Shown here piece after piece: positions 26,838 through 35,064 of a stretch of DNA of 64,000 nt; position 1 is the first letter of the stretch, and each line of letters starts with the position of its first letter. The DNA is from Natronincola peptidivorans (GTDB lineage: Bacteria > Bacillota > Clostridia > Peptostreptococcales > Natronincolaceae): the NCBI RefSeq assembly GCF_900111615.1, contig NZ_FOHU01000013.1, positions 25,879 to 89,878 on the forward strand. The letters run 5' to 3'. The notes beneath the pieces were generated by a model, which worked only from the letters and a program-made list of their open reading frames with translations, had not been told where the DNA came from and made no database searches. The position numbers and the translations under genes are program-made.

Positions 26838-28496
26838 ATGAGAAGACAAAATGGTATCACCATAGAAGATGTTATGAAAATGGAATGCATGAGTAAATGC
26901 AAGTTGATTGCAGGATTACAAGGAAGCCGCAACACAGTTTCAAGAGTAAATATTATGGCAGATCCAGACATTCTCAATTGGGTAGATTCAGGGGAGCTCC
27001 TATTAACAACAGCTTATTCCTTTAAAAAGGATGATGTTGAAACACAAAAAAAATTGATTCGAGAATGTGCCCAAAAAGGGTTAGCAGGAATTGGTATTAA
27101 AATATATCCCTATTTAGAATCTATATCTCAAGAAGTAGTTGAGCTTGCAGATATGTTAAACTTTCCCATTATTGATCTATATTATGGAACGCCATTCTCA
27201 GATATCATGACGCCTATTTTTATGGAAATTTTTAATAAGCAAGCTTCTTTATTGCAAAGATTAGAAAAAGTTCATGAGCAGCTGATGAAGGTTGTGTTAA
27301 GTGGTGGAAAAATTCAAGATGTTGGAATGGTTATTTATGAAAATCTACGAAATCCAGTTATAATTAGGTTAGAATTTACCAATGAGATAATAATGGAGCT
27401 AGGTGATGTTGAAGAGGAAACTAGAGTTTTTCTGCTAGAAAATTTTAGTGACTATTATGAATACAACAAAGGTAAAAAAATAAAGAAAAGAAAGTTTGAA
27501 GAAACTATAGAAACTATTGAAGGCAAACATATCACTAGAATGGTAATGCCTATTGTAGTGAAAAATAATGTTTATGGACATATTTTTTCCTGGGCAATGG
27601 AAACACCCCTAGGAGGCTTCGATTTATCAGTTTTAGAAACAGCTTCCACCACTATTGCTTTAGAAATCCTTAAACAAATCTCTGTACGAGATGTTGAAAA
27701 TAGATATCGGGCTGAATTTTTAGAAGATCTTCTATCATTAGATAAAAATAGAAAGGAAAAAGCATTAGAAAGGGCTGATGTATTTAAATTAAAGCTAGAT
27801 GAAGGGTATATCATGGTGGTGATTCAATTAGAAAGCCAGACAACTATAGTAACTGACGAAATATTGAAAACAATAGCCCTCATAAATAGTGATATCGAAA
27901 CACTGGTTAAGGAGCTGAACCTTAAAGCCTTTATAGCAAATAAAACTGATAGTATCAATGTCTTATTGACCTTTTCTGGTAAAAATAAACTTCAAACATC
28001 TACACAGAATTTTTGTGAATTTTTAGAAAAAAATTTAGAACAGCGGTTAAAAGAAAAGCACTATAAAATAGGAATAGGAAGGCCTTATTTTGGATTGGGT
28101 GAAGTATATAAAAGCTATATTGATGCTATTAAGGCAATAGAAAACGGCGAGCTGATAGGCGAAAAAAAGACCGCCTACTTTGAGAAAATGGGAATTTATA
28201 AAATATTATGTCAGGATTCTTTGCAGGAGGAATTAGAAAGATTCTATGAAGCTACGATCCTACCTTTGGTAGAATACGATAGTAAAAGATCAGCTGAACT
28301 GGTAAAAACCTTAGATATGTATTTTCAAAGCAACGGAAATCTAAAAAAGCTGTCGGAGGATTTATTTACACATTACAACACTACATTATATCGAATTCAA
28401 CGGATTCAAAAGATTACAGGTATGAATTTAGAGAATCATAAAGACCGTCTAAACCTAGAAATAGCTATAAAAATTAAAAAATTACTAAAAAAATAA
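26838..28496 (+). CDS. pucR: PucR-family transcriptional regulator
   Basis: Starting at the ATG 10 bp after AGGAG gives 552 aa. The N-terminal part (about 10-125: ITIEDVMKMECMSKCKLIAG, VSRVNIMADPDILNWVDSGE, LLLTTAYSFKKD) is the PucR N-terminal purine catabolism domain. The middle is a GGDEF-like/CdaR-type region, and the C-terminal 60 residues (LSEDLFTHYNTTLYRIQRIQ) are the PucR helix-turn-helix. In Bacillus subtilis PucR controls purine degradation genes in response to ring intermediates. Here it sits immediately before the purine/BMC locus and is its likely activator. Its gene reads toward the convergent cyclase gene. Confidence 0.93.
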   Translation: MRRQNGITIEDVMKMECMSKCKLIAGLQGSRNTVSRVNIMADPDILNWVDSGELLLTTAYSFKKDDVETQKKLIRECAQKGLAGIGIKIYPYLESISQEVVELADMLNFPIIDLYYGTPFSDIMTPIFMEIFNKQASLLQRLEKVHEQLMKVVLSGGKIQDVGMVIYENLRNPVIIRLEFTNEIIMELGDVEEETRVFLLENFSDYYEYNKGKKIKKRKFEETIETIEGKHITRMVMPIVVKNNVYGHIFSWAMETPLGGFDLSVLETASTTIALEILKQISVRDVENRYRAEFLEDLLSLDKNRKEKALERADVFKLKLDEGYIMVVIQLESQTTIVTDEILKTIALINSDIETLVKELNLKAFIANKTDSINVLLTFSGKNKLQTSTQNFCEFLEKNLEQRLKEKHYKIGIGRPYFGLGEVYKSYIDAIKAIENGELIGEKKTAYFEKMGIYKILCQDSLQEELERFYEATILPLVEYDSKRSAELVKTLDMYFQSNGNLKKLSEDLFTHYNTTLYRIQRIQKITGMNLENHKDRLNLEIAIKIKKLLKK

Positions 28497-28564
28497 AGGT
28501 GGTTCTTGAAATAGTCAATGAATATGAACTGTTGAAAAAGCTCACCAGATTCAATACAGGAAAA

Positions 28565-28615
28565 AGCCCAGTGACCGTATCGCATATGAAAATACGTTAG
28601 GTTGCTGGGTTATTT
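28565..28615 (+). terminator. Probable terminator of pucR
   Basis: AGCCCAGTGACC (28565-28576) pairs with GGTTGCTGGGTT (28600-28611) with G-U pairs, and GTAT/ATAC in the loop extends it. Only a weak T-run follows, so the call is moderate. Confidence 0.45.
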
Positions 28616-28681
28616 AAGTAATAAAATTGACAAAGTTATTTCCACAGTATGAGCCCTTACTAGATAAAGTAGGGGCTATTA

Positions 28682-29374
28682 TTATTCCTCCAATAATGCG
28701 ATTGCCCGTATAGGGGAGCCAGAACCAGCACGGATCTTTAAAGGAAGACCAAAATACAAAAATCTTTTATTTACTAGTAAATGCAGGTTGCAAAGATTCT
28801 CTGTATTGGTGATGTCGTATTCACCACAGACTAAATGACCAGAAAAGTCTAAATCCTCTGGGTGATCAATGGCAGGAGCATCTACACCAATGTTTACAAT
28901 GCCTTTTTCTGCTAGCCATTTTGCTGCCTTATAGCTTAAACCACTATAGGTAGTTTGCCATTGGTCGGTACCAAAGTAACGGTCATAGTGACCTGTATAC
29001 AGCAGAACAATATCTCCTTTTTCAATGGTAAGACCAGATTTAGCAAGGGCTGAATCCAAATCATCTATCTCTATGTATTGGGATGGAGAAACGTGTGATA
29101 AGTCGATACAAATTGCACTTCCCCAAAAATGATGCAGAGGCATTTCATCGATAGTAGCACCAGAGGGCTTATATTCCCAAACTGCATCACAGTGGGTACC
29201 ACCATGCTCACTAATCAATAGATTGCGGGCTGAAAAGCCTAAGGTTTTGCTGCCCGTAGCTTGCATATTTTCCTCGTGAGTCATGTTGGTCATAATGAAG
29301 GTAGGTTGATGCATTGGAAATACAGACATTCCTTGAAAAATTTCCTGAGATAAATCAATTAATCGTAAAGCCAT
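28682..29374 (-). CDS. Cyclase family (kynurenine formamidase-fold) metal hydrolase
   Basis: Starting at the ATG 7 bp after AAAGGAG gives 230 aa. The sequence LIDLSQEIFQGMSVFPMHQP, SEHGGTHCDAVWEYKPSGAT, LLYTGHYDRYFGTDQWQ and GVDAPAIDHPEDL matches the cyclase/KynB-like family, where HxGTHxD and a later Asp/His bind a divalent metal. The family opens amide or formamide bonds. It is divergent from ftcD across a 425-bp control region, which ties it to the purine locus. Imidazolone ring opening is one of the missing steps and this protein is a candidate for it; a formamidase role is the alternative. Confidence 0.87.
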   Translation of the reverse strand: MALRLIDLSQEIFQGMSVFPMHQPTFIMTNMTHEENMQATGSKTLGFSARNLLISEHGGTHCDAVWEYKPSGATIDEMPLHHFWGSAICIDLSHVSPSQYIEIDDLDSALAKSGLTIEKGDIVLLYTGHYDRYFGTDQWQTTYSGLSYKAAKWLAEKGIVNIGVDAPAIDHPEDLDFSGHLVCGEYDITNTENLCNLHLLVNKRFLYFGLPLKIRAGSGSPIRAIALLEE

Positions 29375-29520
29375 GACCAGTCTCCTTTCTTCACCTAAAT
29401 CATGAAATGGGATAAGGGTTTTCAATATTAGAAAAGACTAAGGATGATGATTTCATTATACATTCTTTTACAGAAAATTCCTACTGAATATATATTTATA
29501 TAATTATTATGGGGTCAAAG

Positions 29521-29555
29521 ACAAAAAATACAGAGGGAGGAGGAATCTGTATTTT
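29521..29555 (-). promoter_or_regulatory. Leader hairpin with T-run upstream of the cyclase gene (possible attenuator)
   Basis: On the minus strand AAAATACAG and CTGTATTTT form a 9-bp stem with a CCTCCTCCC-containing loop, followed by TT and GT. It would lie in the 5' leader of the cyclase transcript if the promoter is beyond 29560. The loop is complementary to ribosome binding sites. Attenuation is an inference. Confidence 0.35.
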
Positions 29556-29613
29556 AAAAGGACCTAGCGATATTGCTATAAAATTTTTGAATAAAAACAC
29601 GTAAAATTTATGC

Positions 29614-29679
29614 ATATCTTACAAAAATGATGCGAATATTGCTAATGAAATTGCTGAACTTTTGTATATATCTTACAAA
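29614..29679. promoter_or_regulatory. Direct repeat ATATCTTACAAA, candidate regulator site
   Basis: Identical 12-bp sequences at 29614-29625 and 29668-29679 are 54 bp apart start to start, about five helical turns, in the control region between the cyclase gene and ftcD. PucR is the obvious candidate to bind them, but no site for this PucR is known to me. Confidence 0.35.
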
Positions 29680-29799
29680 GGGGATTTACTACTTTTATGG
29701 AATTTTCTAGTAAAGTGTCAGAATAGAATGAAAATGAGATGAATATAAATCATGTTCAAAAACAAGCAAGATAATATTTTCTAAAGAGGAGGCTTCGTT

Positions 29800-30708
29800 A
29801 TGACGGCTGAAAAAAAGTACATTTTGGCAGTACCTAATTTTAGTGAAGGCAGAAGAAAAGAAGTTATTGAATCAATCGTAGAGCCATTAAGAAGTGTTGA
29901 GGGAGTCACCCTGATAAGCTATGAGCCTGAGTACGACTTCAATAGAACAGTTGTAACCCTTATTGGAGAACCAGAGGCTTTAAAGGAAGCTTTATTGATG
30001 ATGGCTGGTAAAAGCTATCAGCTGATTGATATGGAAAAGCAGCAGGGAACCCATCCCAGAATAGGGGCGCAGGATACCATACCTTTATTTCCCTTCAAAA
30101 ATATTTCTTTAGAAGAATGTAAAGCCTTGGCAGAAGAAATTGGGGAAGAAGTATTTAAACGATATGAAGTACCTGTTTATTTTGCAGGTGCTAATGCCAG
30201 AACCGAAGAAAAAAAGTCTATTTCCTTTATTCGTCAAGGGCAATATGAAGGATTGAAGCAGGTTGTTCATCAGGAGGAAAGAAAGCCTGATATAGGACCA
30301 GCTGCCTTGCATCCAACAGCAGGGGCAACGATCATCAGTGCTGATTATGAAGGACTAACAGCTTATAATGTTTTTTTAGCAACTGAGGATATAACTATAG
30401 CAAAAGCCATTGCTAAAGGGGTTAGAGGACCAAGTGGCGGCTTTAGCACTGTTAGGGCTGTAGGAATCAAGTTTCCAGAAAGGTCAGGGGTAGTTGTTTC
30501 AATGAATATGTTTGATTGTGGTGCTACACCTCTATATAGGACCTTCAATTTTGTGAAGCAAGAGGCGGCAAGATATGGCGTGGCGGTTACAGGCTCGGAA
30601 ATTGTAGGCCCAGTGAAACTAGATTATTTGTTGAATTCACTAGAATACTATTTAGGTTTAGAAAACTTTAGAAAAGATCAAATACTAGAAAGCCATTTAA
30701 TGAAATAA
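29800..30708 (+). CDS. ftcD: Glutamate formiminotransferase family protein (likely formiminoglycine formiminotransferase)
   Basis: The 302-aa protein is the single formiminotransferase domain: LAVPNFSEGRRKEVIESIVEP, then FNRTVVTLIGEPEAL, GTHPRIGAQDTIPLFPF and VRGPSGGFSTVRAVGIKFPERSGVVVSMNMFD, the family signatures. It lacks the C-terminal cyclodeaminase domain. The family moves a formimino group to tetrahydrofolate. Histidine genes are absent here; in purine fermentation the substrate is formiminoglycine, giving glycine and 5-formimino-tetrahydrofolate. It is the first gene of the plus-strand locus and probably catalyses the last ring-derived step. Confidence 0.93.
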   Translation: MTAEKKYILAVPNFSEGRRKEVIESIVEPLRSVEGVTLISYEPEYDFNRTVVTLIGEPEALKEALLMMAGKSYQLIDMEKQQGTHPRIGAQDTIPLFPFKNISLEECKALAEEIGEEVFKRYEVPVYFAGANARTEEKKSISFIRQGQYEGLKQVVHQEERKPDIGPAALHPTAGATIISADYEGLTAYNVFLATEDITIAKAIAKGVRGPSGGFSTVRAVGIKFPERSGVVVSMNMFDCGATPLYRTFNFVKQEAARYGVAVTGSEIVGPVKLDYLLNSLEYYLGLENFRKDQILESHLMK

Positions 30709-30748
30709 GAATAGCTCTACTATAAAAGATATTAAAGGGGGATTTTTA

Positions 30749-32164
30749 ATGAAATATGATGTAGTGGTAAAAAATGCAAGAATTCCACAGGGGGACGATA
30801 CCATGTTAACCCATATTCTTGTAAAGGATGAAAAAATAGCAGGCTTCTTAACAGATTTAGAAGGGATTCAGTATGAAAAAGTAATTGATGCGGAGGGTCA
30901 TTTAACAATTCCAGGGTGTTTTGATTCCCACACACACTTTATGGACCCGGGCTTTACTCATAGGGAAAATTTCTTAACAGGGACCTCTTCAGCTGCTGCA
31001 GGTGGATTAACTACAATTATGGATATGCCTTGTTGCTCTAAACCTTCTGTAAGAGGGGTAGAAGAATTAGAGTCAAAGCTAAACGCTATTAAGGATAAAG
31101 CTATCATTGACTATGCAATGTGGGGTGGGGTAACAGGCGAAGACATAAGAGCAGGTAAAAAAGAAATCATTAAAGAGCAAGCTGATTATGGGGTATGTGC
31201 CTATAAGGTTTATATGACGCCATCAGTACCAACCTATGAAAGAGTGACAGATCCTGAAATGCTGGAGGCCTTTAGATGGGTTGCAGAAACTGGATTACCA
31301 GTAGGGATCCACGCTGAGAATTACGCTATGTGTGACTACTATGTAAATCAGTTTCAAAAAGAAGGTAGAATGGATGGACCAGCTTGGGCGGAAGCAAGAC
31401 TAGAGCTAGCGGAAAAAGCTGCTATTCAACTGGGAATAAGCTTCGCTGAAGAAACTGGTGCAAGACTACATATTGTTCATATGAGTACAGGAATTGGAGC
31501 AAAGCTAGTGGGAGAAGCAAAAAAGAAAGGTTTAGATGTAACCTCTGAAACCTGTCCTCACTATCTAATGCTAAACTATCAGGATGCTATGACAGAGCAT
31601 CAGCAGTACGCTAAAATAGCTCCTCCCCTTAGGACAAAGAAAGATAATGTGGAGCTTTGGGAGGGCCTACAAAATGGTAGTGTAGATTTTATGGGTACTG
31701 ATCATGCACCTTATGAGATTGCAACAGAAAAAGAGGCGGAGGGAGTAAACATTTGGACAGCTTTCCCAGGGATTCCAGGGGTAGAGACATTGGTGCCTAT
31801 TATCGTCAGTGAGGGCTATAACAAGGGCAGATTAACCCTAAGCAAAATGGTAGAGGTACTCAGCACCAATGCGGCGAAGCAGTATGGACTATATCCTAAA
31901 AAAGGTGCAATGCATATAGGATCTGATGCAGATTTTACCATTATTGATCTTGAGAAGGAATGGACAATTGATCAAAAGAAAACCTACTCTATGGCTAAAT
32001 ACAACCCATTACATGGGATTAAGCTTAAAGGCAAACCTGTAAAAACAGTTGTTAGAGGAACCCTAGTTTATGATGATGAAATTGGCATTGTTGGAAAAGA
32101 AGGCTTCGGTCAATTCGTCAGAAGACAAAACATTCAAAAATTAGATAGAGTGATTAAATATTAG
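30749..32164 (+). CDS. Cyclic amidohydrolase, dihydropyrimidinase/allantoinase type (candidate xanthine amidohydrolase)
   Basis: The 471-aa product has a dihydroorotase/allantoinase fold: KNARIP start, DSHTHF (His61, His63), GVCAYKVYMT with Lys153 as the expected carbamylated bridging ligand, GIHAEN (His188), LHIVHMS (His244) and MGTDHAP (Asp318). All metal ligands are present. Annotation by similarity would say allantoinase or dihydropyrimidinase, but the context offers xanthine as substrate: opening its pyrimidine ring would give 4-ureido-5-imidazolecarboxylate. The gene lies 40 bp after ftcD and 12 bp before the next amidohydrolase. The family is certain, the substrate is inferred. Confidence 0.88.
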   Translation: MKYDVVVKNARIPQGDDTMLTHILVKDEKIAGFLTDLEGIQYEKVIDAEGHLTIPGCFDSHTHFMDPGFTHRENFLTGTSSAAAGGLTTIMDMPCCSKPSVRGVEELESKLNAIKDKAIIDYAMWGGVTGEDIRAGKKEIIKEQADYGVCAYKVYMTPSVPTYERVTDPEMLEAFRWVAETGLPVGIHAENYAMCDYYVNQFQKEGRMDGPAWAEARLELAEKAAIQLGISFAEETGARLHIVHMSTGIGAKLVGEAKKKGLDVTSETCPHYLMLNYQDAMTEHQQYAKIAPPLRTKKDNVELWEGLQNGSVDFMGTDHAPYEIATEKEAEGVNIWTAFPGIPGVETLVPIIVSEGYNKGRLTLSKMVEVLSTNAAKQYGLYPKKGAMHIGSDADFTIIDLEKEWTIDQKKTYSMAKYNPLHGIKLKGKPVKTVVRGTLVYDDEIGIVGKEGFGQFVRRQNIQKLDRVIKY

Positions 32165-32176
32165 GGAGGGAATTTC

Positions 32177-32779
32177 ATGCCTAGACATGCCATACTTGTA
32201 ATAGATATGTTAAATGATTTTGTAGGTGAAAAGGCGCCTTTACGATGCCCTGGTGGGGAAACCATCATACCTGATTTACAAAGACTCTTTAAATGGGTCA
32301 GAAATCGTAAAGGTGATGATGTTCACTTAGTTCATATTCAAGAGGCCCATAGAAAGCATGATGCTGATTTCCGTGTAAGACCAGTACATGCAGTGAAGGG
32401 GACCTGGGGTTCAGATTTTATTCCGGCTCTTTATCCAGAGGGAGATGAATATATCGTACCCAAAAGAAGACACAGTGGCTTTGCCCACACAGATCTTGAT
32501 TTATATCTAAGAGAGGAAGCTATAGATACTGTTGTAGTAACAGGGGTATGGACCAATGTCTGTGTAAGAAGTACAGCAACAGATGCATTGGCACATGCCT
32601 ATAAAGTAATTACTTTGAGTGATGGTTGTGCCTCAAAGACTGAAGAAATGCACCAATATGGCTTGAATGATTTAAGCATCTTTACAAAAGTAATGACAAT
32701 AGATGAATACATAGAGGCTTGGGAAAAAGGTGAAGATCCATGGGTTGGTGGAGGAGATACAGAAAACAGGGTAAAATAG
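32177..32779 (+). CDS. Isochorismatase-family amidohydrolase (candidate ureidoimidazole carbamoyl hydrolase)
   Basis: The 200-aa protein has the Asp-Lys-Cys triad of cysteine amidohydrolases in the isochorismatase fold: AILVIDMLNDF (Asp10), YIVPKRRHSGF (Lys96) and VVTGVWTNVCVRSTA (Cys129). Relatives split nicotinamide, N-carbamoylsarcosine or ureidoacrylate. The last two remove a carbamoyl group as CO2 and ammonia, the chemistry needed to turn ureidoimidazole carboxylate into 4-amino-5-imidazolecarboxylate. Directly downstream of the cyclic amidohydrolase and upstream of UbiX/UbiD, it fits that order. Confidence 0.88.
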   Translation: MPRHAILVIDMLNDFVGEKAPLRCPGGETIIPDLQRLFKWVRNRKGDDVHLVHIQEAHRKHDADFRVRPVHAVKGTWGSDFIPALYPEGDEYIVPKRRHSGFAHTDLDLYLREEAIDTVVVTGVWTNVCVRSTATDALAHAYKVITLSDGCASKTEEMHQYGLNDLSIFTKVMTIDEYIEAWEKGEDPWVGGGDTENRVK

Positions 32780-32806
32780 AAAACCCATAGGAAGGTGGTG
32801 TATGCT

Positions 32807-33361
32807 ATGAAAATCGTTGTAGGCATCACAGGAGGTAGCTGCGCTATCTATGCTGTAGGACTATTGAAAGTATTACAAACCTTAGAAATAGAGACCCATT
32901 TAGTTGTATCTACCATGGGAGAATACGTTGTTAAGCATGAATGCGGTATGGGATTAGAAGAGCTGAAGGAACTGGCTTCCGTTCACCATGATAACAAGAA
33001 TCTTGCGGCGTCCATTTCCAGTGGTTCCTTTAAAACGGATGGGATGATTATAATTCCATGTTCTATGAGGACTTTAGCGGCGGTAGCTCATGGCATTTCA
33101 GATAATCTCTTAACTAGAGCCGCTGATGTAACCATTAAAGAAGGAAGAAAGCTGGTGATTGTTCCAAGGGAAACACCTTTAAGTGTAATACACCTAGAAA
33201 ATATGATGAAGCTGGCAAAGCTAGGAGTAAGAATTTTACCAGCTGCCCCTGGTTTTTATCACCATCCTGAGACCATTGAGGATATCGTAAGTATTATGGT
33301 GGGTAGGACATTAGATCAAATGGAGATAGAGCATGGCCTATTTAAAAGGTGGGGGGAATAG
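32807..33361 (+). CDS. ubiX: UbiX-family flavin prenyltransferase
   Basis: The 184-aa protein (ATG after AGGAAGGTGG) starts KIVVGITGGSCAIYAVGLL and has IIIPCSMRTLAAVAHGISDN and KLVIVPRETPLSVIHLENM, the UbiX signatures around the flavin and dimethylallyl phosphate sites. UbiX makes the prenylated FMN cofactor used by UbiD decarboxylases. The next gene is ubiD-like, so it most likely supplies that enzyme. The usual GASG loop reads GGSC here. A role as a decarboxylase by itself is unlikely. Confidence 0.93.
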   Translation: MKIVVGITGGSCAIYAVGLLKVLQTLEIETHLVVSTMGEYVVKHECGMGLEELKELASVHHDNKNLAASISSGSFKTDGMIIIPCSMRTLAAVAHGISDNLLTRAADVTIKEGRKLVIVPRETPLSVIHLENMMKLAKLGVRILPAAPGFYHHPETIEDIVSIMVGRTLDQMEIEHGLFKRWGE

Positions 33362-33392
33362 ACAAAACATATGGGAGGAGGGTCAGAAAAGA

Positions 33393-34772
33393 ATGGAAAC
33401 TCAAATGCTTAGGGCTGCTATTGATGAATTGAATAAAAAGGGTTATCTACAGGTATGTGATGTAGAGGTAGAGCCTAAATTTGAGCTAGGGGCAGTGTTA
33501 AAATATTTTAAAAATGAAGTTCCTATATTATTTAATAAGATAAAGGGAAGCAAAATGTCGGTAGCAGGGGCCCTATTTGGAAACCGCGAAATCTACTATG
33601 AGATGCTTGGAATGAAACATGAGGAAAGAATTTTCAGGATGATGGATGCTATTGCAAATCCAAAAGCTACAAAGCTTTTAACAAAGGGACCAGTGATGGA
33701 AAATATTATCACTAGAAATATTGATATACCAAGAATGTTTCCTATTCCCACCTTCCATGAAAAGGACTCCTCCAGCTTTATTACTTCAGGAATTGTGGTT
33801 TTAAAAGACCCTGAGACGGGTAAAAGACATATATCTGTTCGAAGATTACAGGTCAATGGTGGCAACGAAGTAAGCATTTTGGTTGCCTCATCTTTAGCCA
33901 ATAAACAGTTTTTTCAAATGGAGGAGCAAAATAAACCGTTAGAGGTAGCCATAATTTTAGGCTATGATTATAGTCTATTACTAGCTTCTCAGATTAGCAG
34001 TGAAGTCTATGGTGCAGATAAGTATGAAGTGGACAGTGCTCTGAGGGGAGAGGCTTTGGAGCTTGTAAAATGCCATAGTGTTGATTTAGAAGTGCCTGCC
34101 TATGGCGAGATTGTGTTAGAAGGCATTATGCCTCCAAATCGTAGAAAAGAAGAGGGTCCTTTTGGAGAATTAATGGGTTATTATGGAGGAGCAGCACCTC
34201 ATCCAGTAGTAGAAGTTAAAACGGTTATGCATAGAAACAATCCTATTTTTCAAACGGCATTTCCCTGTAGAGAAGAGCATCTATCCAATGGATTGATTCG
34301 AGAAATTGAGCTTTATACAGCAGTAAAAAATTTAGCAGATGTACAGGATGTAAATGTAACAGTATCAGGAGGATGTAGATTACATGCATTTGTCTCAATT
34401 TGCAAAAAACAAGAAGGTGCTGGCAAAAGCGCCATTTTAGGCGCCTTAGCCAGCAGTAAAGATATAAAGCATGTGGTTGTGGTGGATGACGATGTTGATA
34501 TCTTTGATCCAGATGATATAGAGTGGGCCATTGCAACAAGGATGCAGGCTTCTAAGGATCTTACCATTATATCTGGTGCCTTGGGATCGGGATTAGAGCC
34601 CTCCCATAGCTTGAAAGGAGTAACAGACAAAGTAGGAATAGATGCAACAAAACCCATTGGAGAATTAGGGAAAAGCTTTGAAAGAGCTGTAATTCCCGGC
34701 TATGAGGATATAGATATTTCAAAATATTTTCCCCAATACAAAAACATACAGAAGGATGGTAATGCCATATGA
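33393..34772 (+). CDS. ubiD: UbiD-family prenylated-FMN decarboxylase (candidate aminoimidazole carboxylate decarboxylase)
   Basis: Starting at the ATG after GGGAGGAGGG gives 459 aa. Landmarks are SFITSGIVVLKDPETGKRHI at residues 128-147 (cofactor region), SVRRLQVNG with Arg150/151, and EEGPFGELMGYYGG near 254-266, which holds the conserved Glu. The family reversibly decarboxylates aromatic, heteroaromatic and acrylic acids. A heteroaromatic imidazole carboxylate is suggested by the neighbours. The stop codon overlaps the start of the first BMC shell gene by 4 bp, so the decarboxylase is translationally coupled to the shell. The N-terminal MLRAAIDELNKKGYLQ helix might serve as an encapsulation signal, but UbiD proteins often begin with a similar helix. 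Confidence 0.92.
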   Translation: METQMLRAAIDELNKKGYLQVCDVEVEPKFELGAVLKYFKNEVPILFNKIKGSKMSVAGALFGNREIYYEMLGMKHEERIFRMMDAIANPKATKLLTKGPVMENIITRNIDIPRMFPIPTFHEKDSSSFITSGIVVLKDPETGKRHISVRRLQVNGGNEVSILVASSLANKQFFQMEEQNKPLEVAIILGYDYSLLLASQISSEVYGADKYEVDSALRGEALELVKCHSVDLEVPAYGEIVLEGIMPPNRRKEEGPFGELMGYYGGAAPHPVVEVKTVMHRNNPIFQTAFPCREEHLSNGLIREIELYTAVKNLADVQDVNVTVSGGCRLHAFVSICKKQEGAGKSAILGALASSKDIKHVVVVDDDVDIFDPDDIEWAIATRMQASKDLTIISGALGSGLEPSHSLKGVTDKVGIDATKPIGELGKSFERAVIPGYEDIDISKYFPQYKNIQKDGNAI

Positions 34773-35035
34773 AGGAAGCCATAGGAATGGTAGAAACAAG
34801 AAGCTTAATTGCAGCAATACAAGCGGCTGATACAATGGTAAAATCAGCTGATGTAAAGATTATTGATTTCAACTATGTAGGCTCGGGCATTGTAGCTGTA
34901 ATTGTGGGTGGAGAAGTGGCAGCAGTGAAGGCAGCTGTAGAGAATGCAGTAGAGGTTGTTGAATCTATAGCAGAAATTATTTCTACAAATGTAATTGCAA
35001 GACCCCATGATGAGGTGGATGAGCTGTTAAATTAA
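34769..35035 (+). CDS. BMC-domain hexameric shell protein 1
   Basis: An 88-aa single BMC domain: KEAIGMVETRSLIAAIQAAD, VKIIDFNYVGSGIVAVIVGG, EVAAVKAAVENAVE and VIARPHDEVDELL. This is the canonical BMC-H layout of about 90 residues forming hexameric tiles. The pore loop reads VGSGIVA, the standard small GSG type as in PduA. The ATG overlaps the ubiD stop (ATGA). It is the first of three hexamer genes and needs no other domain for shell assembly. Confidence 0.96.
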   Translation: MKEAIGMVETRSLIAAIQAADTMVKSADVKIIDFNYVGSGIVAVIVGGEVAAVKAAVENAVEVVESIAEIISTNVIARPHDEVDELLN

Positions 35036-35064
35036 GATAGCATAGTAAAGTGGGGGTGATAGTT

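Larger units (their letters stand above)
29375..29799. other. Divergent control region of the purine/BMC locus
   Basis: About 425 bp between the cyclase gene and ftcD. It contains a hairpin that acts as a terminator in the minus direction (29521-29555) and two copies of ATATCTTACAAA (29614, 29668). AAAGAGGAGG precedes ftcD. No convincing sigma-A promoter pair was found. Confidence 0.6.

Noticed and set aside
33333..33392. Upstream ATG adding 20 residues to the UbiD protein
   Set aside because: It lies inside ubiX, without a ribosome binding site, whereas the ATG at 33393 follows GGGAGGAGGG.
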